From Setaria digitata (lineage: Eukaryota > Nematoda > Chromadorea > Rhabditida > Setariidae): a stretch of 64,000 nt of DNA. The stretch is taken from positions 1-64,000 of the forward strand of contig RCAB01000186.1 in assembly GCA_003640385.1 (NCBI GenBank). Reading direction: 5' to 3'. The notes under the pieces were generated by a model, which saw nothing but the letters and a program-made list of their open reading frames with translations, was not told the origin of the DNA and made no database searches. How positions within the stretch are numbered: the stretch's first letter is position 1; every line of letters begins with the position of its first letter. The translations under genes were made by a program, and so were the position numbers. Shown one piece after another: positions 52,101-61,862 of this stretch.

Positions 52101-55100
52101 CTCTCACAAGGCGGCACGAGGCGAATCAAATTGCACTTGGTTGTTTTTTATTACTGTTTTGGTTTTATAAATTTGAACTCCAAAGGATTTTTATTTACTA
52201 CTTTCATAAAGTTCAGAACAAATGTAGAGGCGAGTTTTTCTTCAGTGAAAATTCGAGTTTGAAAAAGCTTTTTTTTTTTTTTTTTTTTGACAGATCTTTC
52301 ATGCATCGTTCGCTGTTTGTTAGTTGGTAGCATTAGAAATTGACATTTTACCATGTCTTGTTCTGCTGTACTAATTATTTTACTAATGGTTAGGCGAGGC
52401 AATTGCTGAAGAAGGTGACGATGAGGTAATTTGTTCGTTGGAAATGAGTTACGATGGTGAAGAGGGACGGAGTTCTCAGAAATCACAGCCCACTTGTAGT
52501 TTAGATGAAAGTCGAAGTATGGTTTGTTCATCTTATTTGTTTTTTGGCAGAAGTTTGTCCTGCAAGTTTTCGTGGCTGGAAAAATTTTTTTCGAGTTTTC
52601 CAAGTTAATGACTTTCCAATATATGGACTTTTCGAGTTTTTAAGTACTCATTAGTTTGTGTTTTAGTTCAGTTGCTATATTTTATGTATTTCAAGACAAT
52701 GGTGATTACGGTGTAGTAATTCGGAGGTTTGATCATCGTCCTAGTGATAACATGGAGTTAGACGGTCGTCGTAATGGAATTGTAAACATTAATTCACATT
52801 TGAAAAATGATGATAGCTTGAACATGCAGCAGCAACTTGAAACGATCAGGTTCATTTCTTCTCAAATATGATGCATGATGTATCACTTGGATTGAAATTA
52901 TTAGATTCCTTGCAGTTTGGGAAATAATTTAATTTAATGAGGCGATTTCAAACACTTCCTGGGATACAATGATTTTAAGGTTTTTGTTTTAAAAAAGAAT
53001 AATTTGTTTTGTAAGCCCTGTTTTAGTAAATCAAGTACGAGCGGTAGCGGAGATCCAGAAGCATCTAATTCAGCGATGAATATAAGTAATACTGGAGAAA
53101 TATCGGATGGAACGGCTACCATGGATAGCCATAAGTCTGGAAACACACATTCAGTATGTTTGGTATTAGCATTATTTGTTGGATTGATTTGAAAGTTTTG
53201 AATCAGCAAGCTGCATTTTTCTGATTATAGACTTGCATGAAATAATCACTCATCTTTTGTTACTTGTGTATAATTTTCAGTTGCCCCGGATTTTGCCACG
53301 ATATTCCAAGCTTGATGATTCATGGCTGGAGTCTCTGGATGATATTCCAACAAGCATTCGTGCTCTTTCACCGATTATTTCACCACCGCGACTAAAAAAT
53401 AGTTTAAGTGCAGATCCGGGTACAAAAATTCAGGAATATGTTGAAAGGTAATCAGCTGTAAAAAGGAAAAAAACCTTTCTGTAATATTATCTTTTGATTA
53501 AGAATTAAATGCATGGGAAGAACTCGCTGACTTTTGGATTTAATTTATTTACAACAAGTGAAGTTATTAATTGCAGATTATCACAGGAAGAGAATACAGT
53601 TTTCGGTGCTACGTTACGTCGCTTTATCGAATGTACATTCGAAGCGGAAGAATGTGATCCACAAGTATTTTTTTATTCTTTTTAATTGAGAATGGTAACT
53701 ACTGTATTCTTTAATAAAAGAAATAACTAAGTTTGGAGTAGCTTAGGTGAATTTAGTTTGGGTTTCGGGAGTTTTAAAAATTTAATTTAAAGAAAAAGCG
53801 AAACGTTTTCAGTGTATCTTATATGCTGTAATTATATATCACAGAAATTCCAGCTTTTTTCCAGCTAGTTGATTTGGAATCTTTATGCTTATGGAATTAT
53901 AAAAGACAACTCTCTATTGAATTATTTTAGGTAGTAATTCGAAATGTTCGTCAATTTTTAAATGGGTTAAAGAATTATTTGGTAAAGCATGGGGAAGGTG
54001 AACTTCATGATTTAATTGAGAAGGAACGTGCACGGCTGAATGCTAATGAATTTTTGAATATTGATGCAATTTTGGAAGCTATTCTCCACAAGATTGTCCT
54101 TTGTAAGTTCTAGTATTTAGTACATTTGGTTATTCATTAATGTTTCTCTTAACACTACCTGCTAACTTTCTTATGTAAGCAAGATTTTAATGCTTCTTAT
54201 AAAAAAATTTTTGAGAAGATAGGTGTTCTGTCTGGTAATTCGTTCAAAATGTTGGAATTTAGGCCCGGTAAAACCACATCTTTATCATTTGATGGTACGC
54301 GAATATTCAAAGAATGGTTGGCTGCAAGCACTCTCGGAAAATCTTACTTATGTCCGAACACTATCGCCGGAGCAACTAGGCTTTGGAATCCGTTGCAAGG
54401 TGCTGCATGTTATTGAACTAGTATTTTGATTCTGCTTTGTTGATTTAAGCAGGATCATTTTTAAATAATTGAAATTTGATGAATTAAGCTTTAGTGTTTA
54501 ATTTTCGAGCAATAATATCTGTTGCTAGAACAACCACACCATTGTCTACCTGTGTTGAGGGTAGTCTTTATTTGCGAAAACTTATTCTAAGTGTGACGAT
54601 TTTAGTTTACACCACCTACGACACAGAAAATGGAAACAATTAAGATTTGTTTACGAAAAATGCAGCATCATTATTCACCATTAAAAAAACTAGAGAATTT
54701 GCTCCGAGTGATATTTTTGGCGATTGGCAGACAGCAGTCCTGTGATAATCCCAGCGGTGATATGGAAAATTATGATCCAGTTAGTATCGAAAATAGCAAG
54801 ATTAAAGTTTTGCCTCCTGCTGATGGTTAGCTTTAATAATTTATTGAAATATGCTTATAAATTTTGCACTTTTAAACTTTCAAATAATGTAGTAATAAGT
54901 AAGGAAAAGGTGCAAAAGCGGAATGTATTATCACAAAAACTGTCATAAATTAACTAACTTGTACTGCTAATAGAAGGATTATTAATTGGCGATTGCTTTT
55001 GAAGTGGTATTGCCTTGATTTATGGAATAAAATAAGAAAAGAATGTTTAAATTATAGATTAAGCAAATTTAGAATTAGTGCGCTGGTTAGTATATTTGTT

Positions 55101-55864
55101 GGCGCGTACGTCAACGGTTGGTTGCGAAGTGGAAGCATGGTATATGTGGGAGTTACTCCCAAAGCAGCTGCTAACAACCGGTGATTCCAGTTACTACCTC
55201 ATAACTCTGTTTTCCGCCATTGATGTGCTCAAAAACACGGAAAGCATTCGAAAGTTGGGCCAAGTGGATGACTCTTCAATAACGGTATTGGTTTTTCTTC
55301 TTTAAATTTTAATTTTATCGAAATTTTGATTTTCAGAAAATATTTTTTTTTTTTGTTTGCAGGAAGACGGTTCATACTGTTCTTCGTTAGGCAGTGTTAG
55401 TCCAGTACTTTCATCATCATCAGATGCGTTTGTAAAAGTAGCCGTCCCAGATGAATTGGATGGTTCTATCCGGTATCACACATTTCCTGGAGTACCACAA
55501 ATGACCGCTGGCAAGCTGTGTCGCGTTATCGCACATCAGTTTGGTATTACAAATCCTGAGGATCATGGATTGTATGTTTTTGTCTGACTAGGTATCAGTA
55601 GGATAATTTCCTTTAAATCTAGGTAAAGAATTTCTAAGGAAAATTTTTGCGCAAAATCAGTTTTCATAAACACTTTTGTTGAAATATTGTGTTTGTTTCA
55701 GATACCTTCTTGTTGACGGCTACGAAACATGTCTTCTTGCAAACGAGTGTCCGGATTTAATTCGTCATCAGCTGAGACAGGCACATAAGGCGCACCTATT
55801 TGCATATAAACGACATGAGGCGAAGATAGCGTGGCCTAAATTTGCAATGTCCTTAATTTCTTGA
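22247..55864 (+). CDS. rin-1: RIN/Sprint-family Rab5 guanine nucleotide exchange factor (SH2-VPS9-RA)
   Basis: 31 exons: 22247-22305, 23130-23200, 31400-31545, 31902-31994, 32556-32681, 32917-33075, 33308-33498, 34112-34203, 40619-40861, 40984-41248, 41402-41652, 41989-42211, 42988-43110, 43351-43516, 43792-43985, 49461-49576, 50238-50389, 51171-51279, 51543-51716, 51954-52139, 52394-52516, 52696-52849, 53027-53153, 53281-53447, 53577-53664, 53931-54102, 54263-54399, 54606-54825, 55073-55284, 55363-55571, 55702-55864. Every phase closes: 4911 nt, 1636 aa. SH2 domain at about residues 196-310: [18 protein letters not shown], then AFIVRSSS with the phosphotyrosine-binding Arg near 223. The middle is Ser/Arg-rich and likely disordered, with [16 protein letters not shown] near 1011-1026. 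The RIN homology plus VPS9 region (about 1210-1513) includes [33 protein letters not shown], the VPS9 core [14 protein letters not shown] and [16 protein letters not shown] Ras-association domain ends the protein (about 1525-1620). RIN proteins activate Rab5 on early endosomes downstream of receptors and Ras. The start exon encodes only 20 residues before a long intron, so alternative 5' ends are likely. Confidence 0.95.
22840..23041. repeat. 102-bp-period duplication with an assembly N at the junction
   Basis: A block of about 100 bp beginning GCCACAAAGTAATATC occurs at 22840-22939 and again at 22942-23041, differing at one site (AATCACAG versus AATCGCAG). The single N at 22940 falls exactly between the copies. 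This lies in intron 1 of the RIN gene. It may be a true tandem duplication or two overlapping contig ends joined without merging. Confidence 0.9.
23823..24275. repeat. AT dinucleotide microsatellite array
   Basis: About 450 bp of TA repeats broken by TTT, AAA and single C interruptions, within RIN intron 2. Both strands give Tyr/Ile open frames here, which are artefacts of the repeat. Confidence 0.97.
24897..24940. repeat. GA-rich microsatellite
   Basis: An imperfect (GA)n tract of about 44 bp with GG and AA interruptions, in RIN intron 2. Minus-strand Ser/Leu-rich open frames overlap it and are not genes. Confidence 0.9.
25270..25349. repeat. 30-bp direct repeat with 50-bp period
   Basis: GTGACCTGACCTTTACTCTT followed by ACACTCAACC at 25270-25299 is repeated with two changes (ACATTCAGCC) at 25320-25349. 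The 20-bp AT-rich spacer differs. Located in RIN intron 2. Confidence 0.85.
34204..40618. other. 6.4-kb intron 8 of the RIN gene
   Basis: AT-rich, with long A and T runs (about 36910-36930, 37145-37170, 37787-37806). It separates the SH2-coding exons from the disordered middle of the protein. A good candidate cassette exon is at 37563-37637. Other short open frames (35056-35241, 39470-39697) have no splice support. Confidence 0.6.
43986..49460. other. 5.5-kb intron 15 of the RIN gene
   Basis: AT-rich, with no supported exon. It includes an ATGT/GTAT-rich microsatellite at about 46431-46475. Small open frames at 44296-44605 and 44687-44902 show signal-peptide-like hydrophobic starts but no family match that I can see. 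Confidence 0.55.
46431..46475. repeat. GTAT/GTGC-type microsatellite
   Basis: A degenerate run of GTAT, GTGT and GCAT units (GTATGTATGTATATGTGTGC onward), in RIN intron 15. Confidence 0.8.
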
Positions 55865-57602
55865 TCCGTGCTGTTGTTGAAAGGTAGTAGTAGGAAGTGA
55901 ATTTTTGTGGACATACTGATTTGCAATTTATGAAATTTTGAAAAGCGTAGGGAAACTTCTCGTTTCAAATGAAAAATAACCAATTTTTTATCTTAGTAAA
56001 AATTATCAGTTGAAAGTCTTGTTTTTTGTAAAGGTAAAGTGGTCCATAATTTCATTCATCATTTTATCGTGACTTTCATCAGACATTCCACTAATTTCTA
56101 ATTAGGTCTATTAGATTGTAACAGTGTAGATTTCATTTGTTTTTGCTCAAGATGTATTTTTTGCAATTGTTGTGGAATTGCCGTTTTAATATATAGACAC
56201 TATTTATTCATTTCGTTTGAAGATTATTTCATCAGTAATGGTTTTGGAATACGATCGAAGAATTTTGTATGTGACTAGCGGATGATGTCCTTTAAAAAAG
56301 ATTTAGCGGGATTGTGAGAGGCCGTTGTTACGAACGGAACTATATAGTAGTTTTGAAATCCTAAATTTGCTGAACTGTAAAATTATGGTGAGGGGTGTGA
56401 AAATCGTTGAAAAAAAAGTGCTGTAAATGAATAAGTTATTCCTTTTGTCTGAAAGCGATATTGAAATTTCTTGACGAAGTTTATGTGAATTATGAAGTTT
56501 CGTGAACAAAACACAAAACAGTAGTAATTTATATTAAAATTGCGCTTCTGCGTTACTGATGAATATATAACATACAAAACGAGAATTAACCAAGTTTTTT
56601 TCCTTTTTTTTTTGCGCGGAAAGTTTTTAGTTATTCGTCTTTTCTGTATATTTGGAGTCAGTTATTGTGTTGGTTTTATGGATATTAAGGAAATGATTTG
56701 TGTTTCAATTAAGCATAATTATATTATTGGAGATTTGCTTTGAAATATCAGAAATATCTTAAATGATGATATTGAGGGCAGTAGATATTTTGTACTTTGG
56801 CAACGTGTTTCTTGCAATTTGCTGGATGGGAAAAAGGAAAGAAGTTTTAAAAATGTTGAATTGTACCAAAGTTTGCAGTCGTTGGTATTGTTTAGCTATT
56901 TCTACAAAGTTTTTGAAGAGAGATTTGGAGAAACTGGGGATATAGCTTGCAATAAGCTCTATATATCTATTATATATCATTTTGATTGTGAGAATCTCAT
57001 TTTTATTATTCTAGTGTGTGTTACTTCTCCTTGAAAACTTTCTGTCATTGCATTTCTGTTCATACTTAACGTCAGGAAGGGGGAAAAATTATTTGTTAGA
57101 TAAGAAAATAACTTCTGTAATGGTTTTGCGTTACAACTGCTTCAGATAAATTCAATTGTTCGTCATTTACTGCAACTGTAGACATGAGTTTCGAAATGAT
57201 TTGTAATTTGATGACAAATCCAGAGTGGATATTTTTGTAGAATGGTGGCGAGGAAGGTTCTGACAGTGATGCTCATGAACAGTACAATCAGTGGTACTGA
57301 AAGGAATTCTCATAATCCTGAGATTGATGATGCTTAGTGGGGTCAGCGAATTCGAATTCCTTTCTTAAATTCCTATGATAGCACTCATCTGGTGAATGTA
57401 CCATACACATCCGTACAACATATATCTCGAAGTGAGTCTTGAGCAGAGCGTTTAACGAAAAATTTTTGTCTCATGGCGAGGGTGAAATGTTGATACAGCG
57501 AGAGAACTGGATTATGGCGTAGCTTTCTGCTGTATAGGTTGGGTTTAGAAAGCTAGAACGTTGACCGTTTCGCTTCATTCTTTCATTTTTGAAAGGAACT
57601 AA
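55865..57602. other. Interval between the RIN and EF-Ts genes
   Basis: Holds the RIN 3' UTR and the EF-Ts 5' flank. Open frames at 56540-57034 are AT-driven and were not called. A short candidate terminal exon lies at 57241-57300. Confidence 0.5.
57241..57300 (+). CDS. Orphan short terminal-exon candidate
   Basis: After the acceptor ATTTTTGTAG, 19 codons in phase 0 encode NGGEEGSDSDAHEQYNQWY and then TGA. The acidic, low-hydrophobic tail and non-AT-biased codons look coding. It lies downstream of the RIN stop and upstream of the EF-Ts start. RIN's last exon offers no clean phase 0 donor before its stop, so the parent gene is unknown. It could be an alternative RIN terminus, the end of a small missed gene, or chance. 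Confidence 0.3.
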   Translation, partial: NGGEEGSDSDAHEQYNQWY

Positions 57603-60159
57603 ATGATTGTGTCACGACAGTCGATCCGGCTAATTGCGCTTAGAAAAAGTTCCAACCGATTGTTTTCGTCTGTTTCTGCTGCACCGAGTACCACTAAAGA
57701 GGTTAATTTTTTATGTACTGCAGTAAAGTTATGAAGCATTACTTACGAAGTGTTCTTTTATTCGGTCTAATCCTTGTACTTCTTCTGAAATAGAAGTTTC
57801 ACATGTTAGAAATGACGTGCTAACGTCGCTTTATTGACTTGTATTAGGTGCTCGTTTGCTTATTTCCGGTTCAACCAGCAATCCTAATATTAGCCTAGAT
57901 TTGATCCAGTTGATTTCTAATAAGTTTCACGACTTATTATTACTGATACAAGTTGATCCTTTTCTGCTGTGTTACTTTTAGGCATTAAAAGAATTGCGAA
58001 AAAAAACCGGCTACAGCTATGTAAATTGTCGCAAAGCATTGAATAACTTTGGTCCAGATAATTTGAACGAAGCTATCAAATGGTTGAAACAAAAAGCCAC
58101 AGAGGAAGGCTGGGAGAAAGCTGCCAAGTAATTATTGATAATCCTTAGTGTGTTTTAGCTTCAAATATATTTTTTACTTTTTAGATTTTTAAAGATGGAA
58201 CTATTTTCTAGACTCGTTGATAGGCCAACTAAACAAGGTGTGGTGTGCGTGCTGGTAAGGGGAAATAAGGCAGCCATTGCTGAATTGAACTGTGAGACCG
58301 ATTTCGTTGCAAGAAATGAGGATTTTAAGCGTTTGGTAAGTTCCTGAATTTTTAATAGCTTACATATATAGGATGTTTTTGCAGAGAATTGTGTTTTTTT
58401 GTCTTCAGAAATTCTCAATGATGGCATACTAAAGTTTTAGACGCTTCCCAATGCTTAAGTATTTAATCAAGAGTTGGTTTCGCGTGATCACTTTTAAAAT
58501 ATTGCATTCTTATAAAATTCCGTTATATAAATTCTTTTAGAAATTAGCTTTTAGGTTGAAGATATAGCAAAAGCAGTTCTGCATGCTCCTATTCAGAATG
58601 AAACAATGAGTGATGGCTTCAAATTATTGAATTCAAGTAAGCAAGTTCCTAAATACGAATCTTATAGACAGCGCGTGTTTTCACTGTTTCTATTTTGGAA
58701 GGAAAACAATTCTGTGTGATATAACTGTGGTTTATTTTAGGTCCTTTTGCTTCTTATCACTTTAAATTTTGTTACCTATTTTGAGTTTACTCTGAGTCGT
58801 AATTGAATTTTACACTATTGACCAAACTTCCATTTAATCTCAGTCGCATTTGGCTTCATGTGCATTCGTAAAATAGTTTTGCCCTTGTGTTTTACTTTGT
58901 GGTATTTCCTAATCTCCTCATCGAAAATTTGCAGATGATAGTTCCCTCAAAACTATAGGAAGTGATAAATTGGTGAAGGATTTGATTGCTGAGGCAGTTG
59001 GTAAACTTGGCGAAAATATAACTCTTTCAAGAGCGCAGTTAGTAATTGCACAACCTGATGTTCAAATTTTTGGGTACGCTCATCCCAAAGGTTGTATTTG
59101 AACTATTGCAGCATTCATGTTTTCAAAAAGCCTAGATTATTAAATTTGTCTTTGTTAAGAAGGTACGGAAGAAGTGTGCATGGGAAAATATATATCTGTT
59201 GTTGGGCTGAGGCGTTTGAACAAAACTAATTTCCCAACAGAAAAACTGGGCCAGCAGTTATGTCAACATATTATAGGGATGAGGTAAATCATTTTACTGG
59301 CCACCTTGCTTTTATAGAGCATCATTATTTTTATAAAATCGTTACTCGAATGTGAACAGTCAAGATGTTTGTTTTTAAATTTACAAATTGAAATTATCTG
59401 AATTGTATAATTTTCGTAACGAAATCACGCAGTCATTAATAAGTTTGTCAAAATAAATATATTTTAGATCTTTAAAGTTGGGTACACCATCGCTTTCAAG
59501 GAAAGAAGTTGCGAAAGAGAAATCTGAGGAAGACAATTGTGAAGAAGAGGTCAGTTGTAATTAGTGACGTTCCTTAAGTGTTTTAGCTGGCCAAAAAAAA
59601 AAAAAGAGAAAGGACTGGATAAGAATAGAATTGTGGAAATTATGGAATTCTCTTCATGCATTTTAGAGTTTATATGCTACTGAGTTATGGTGTTCCGTTT
59701 TACATAATAGAAACTAGAAATATATATACCATATACAACAGTAGTACGTTACATATTTTGAGCTTTTAATTATAAAGTATCGATAAATATAAATGCTGCA
59801 GATAGAAGTTGGTGACAATAAAAAAGTGTTTGAAAAAATAATAAAAGTGATCTAGCAAAATTCCACTCAGTCGGAAAATATTGTGGTGTGAAAATGGTCG
59901 TTTGTTTTATTACTTTTTTTTTTAAATTTTTTTACATTAAAATGCTTAGTCTGTCTTAATGCTCCAGAAATATTGCAACTGGTCCTTATTTCAGTTCACG
60001 CATATTGATGAAAATGAAACTCAGCTGTTGAGGCAGGCTTTCATGTTGAATCCATCGCAGACAGTTCATCAATATATTACTGATCATGGAGCCAGCATTG
60101 TTGACTTTTATCGCATTGAGTTGGGCGAGAATGTGAACGAAAAATCTGTTAGAAGCTAG
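57603..60159 (+). CDS. TSFM: Mitochondrial translation elongation factor Ts
   Basis: Eight exons: 57603-57701, 57982-58127, 58185-58335, 58555-58636, 58935-59090, 59163-59283, 59468-59549, 59995-60159. They sum to 1002 nt (333 aa) with all phases closed. Residues 1-33 ([20 protein letters not shown], then [13 protein letters not shown]) are basic, Ser-rich and free of acidic residues until the end, as in a mitochondrial presequence. The N-terminal domain follows ([20 protein letters not shown], the EF-Tu-binding UBA-like helix bundle), then the family hallmark [18 protein letters not shown], core subdomains with [14 protein letters not shown] and [10 protein letters not shown], and a C-terminal [22 protein letters not shown]-Ts recycles mitochondrial EF-Tu by exchanging GDP for GTP. 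There is an acidic insert ([12 protein letters not shown]) encoded by exon 7. The gene lies 1.7 kb downstream of RIN on the same strand; this spacing gives no sign of an operon. Confidence 0.95.
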
Positions 60160-61102
60160 AAATTCTACTATTTAATTTTTGGTTTGTGCAAAATCACGCT
60201 GAGGAATCATTCCAGTCTTTGAGCATTTCTTAATACTTCACAGTCAACTAATGTGTTTTCATTTTGCTTTACTAAAACTTTTGTATTTTACTGCTGACCG
60301 ATAGCCTTGCGATGAAATTGTTTCTTTTTCATTCATTTTTTATTAATATAAAATTTTCGAAGCTATCTCTTTCCATTCTGCATAATAGGCGTAACAAGTA
60401 TTAATGTTAGGACGGACGGCCTTTTGGTGCTACAGAGTAATATGCTGATGCTGAAACTATTCAATGTTAGAACAGCTTTTTTTTCGACTCTTCAAGTACA
60501 CAGAGGCCTTTTTTTTTTTATTGGGGGAACTTCCAAGTGAATACTGAAAAACGATATTTCACCTTCGGTAGAAGTAGGATTTGCGGTACCAACGATGTAT
60601 AGAAATAATGACGAAAAATTAGATCTTGACATCCGAAGTATCTCCTCAATTTAATTTTCATTTACCCATGGAAAGGGGCTAAAACTTGTGAAGTCGTTGT
60701 ATTCGGCTTTTCTGCAGTATTTGCCTCAGCAATTCAGTCTCAAATTAGTTCAGTAATGCAATTTTCTTATGAGATATTTGAGAGAGGCGATAAAATTGAT
60801 AAAATCTTAGGTGTAAGAGTTAAGCTCTTTTTCAACGTCTAAGTGCAGCAATCTAATTTGCCTGGAATACACACAAAACTCTCGAGTGGTTCCTTCTTCC
60901 TATAGACCAGGCAGGAAATTACAATGGAAACAAACATTAACGAAGGCAAAGCTGAATAACAGCAGCATCTACATCCACTTATTACTACTGTAATTCCCGT
61001 TTCATTTGAAAGAAAAGATGATTTTTCGGTATGTGACAATGACAGTAAGTAATAAATACATGCTGTCATTAAGTTTTGCTTTATTGATCACGGAGAAATT
61101 CC

Positions 61103-61168
61103 TTATTTATCACTTATTATAAATATTATTTATCACTTATTTAAATATTTATTTATCACTTATTCTTA
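61103..61168. repeat. Three-copy TTATTTATCACTTATT tandem repeat
   Basis: TTATTTATCACTTATT is seen three times with short AT spacers. It is AT-rich and non-coding. Confidence 0.75.
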
Positions 61169-61574
61169 TTTGGGGTTGCAGCCATTACTAATAATGACAA
61201 AAAGCTCTGCTACTGCTCTTCATCTCTTTCATCATGTTTAATTAAACAGTATATTGCTTTGTTAATCAGAGGTTGTTTTCGAGTTCAACTGACTGTCTGT
61301 GCTGACGTTGAAATCCCTCTTAACTATCGAATTTAATTATTCAATATTTAAATTTCCATCGTTGAGATTTGTTACTTTCCTATACTTCTTAATTAGTGAA
61401 AAAGATCGAATTTTCATTAATTAGGAGCTTGATAAATGGAAAATTGAAAAGCATAAAAGTCACTGAAATAATGCTCTTTAACTGATATTATAGATGATAC
61501 TCTTTTCGAAAAAAAAAAAAAAAAGCTACTAGCGCTATTCGGCTGTGCACTAATATGAGAATTGGTATAAATAA

Positions 61575-61616
61575 AACTTTAGGTATCATTTGTTACAATA
61601 AATGATACCTAAAGTT
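61575..61616. repeat. Perfect 17-bp inverted repeat (hairpin)
   Basis: AACTTTAGGTATCATTT and its exact reverse complement AAATGATACCTAAAGTT flank an 8-base loop, GTTACAAT. A T-rich run follows. It could be a MITE end-to-end remnant, a transcription-related hairpin or a chance palindrome. The stem is too short for a typical microRNA precursor. Confidence 0.9.
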
Positions 61617-61787
61617 ATTTTTTTTTCTTATCAAGCAATTTACTGGACAAGATGAACTTCGAAATTCCAGAAATTGTATTGGTCAATTTGTTTAGCAGTT
61701 TTATTCTCGGGCCAATACGATTTTCCTCCATGGATCAGAAGTTTACAATACTTCCCTTTTGGATTCACGGAGAGAAGCGAATACGAA

Positions 61788-61862
61788 TAATATATATATA
61801 TATTTTCTAATAATATATATATATAATATCATTATATAATATACATATTATTTTTAATATAT
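61788..61862. repeat. AT-rich microsatellite
   Basis: Several short (TA)n tracts separated by TTTTCTAATA, CATT and ACAT-type interruptions. Confidence 0.85.

Noticed and set aside
52151..52603. 150-codon minus-strand open frame, the longest in the window
   Set aside because: It is antisense to RIN exon 21 and part of exon 20. The plus-strand exons close in phase and carry family motifs, and the minus frame includes a poly-Lys run from a T tract.
60839..61069. 76-codon minus frame with a Cys cluster
   Set aside because: No signal peptide of normal form, no family and no splice context; plausible by chance at this length.
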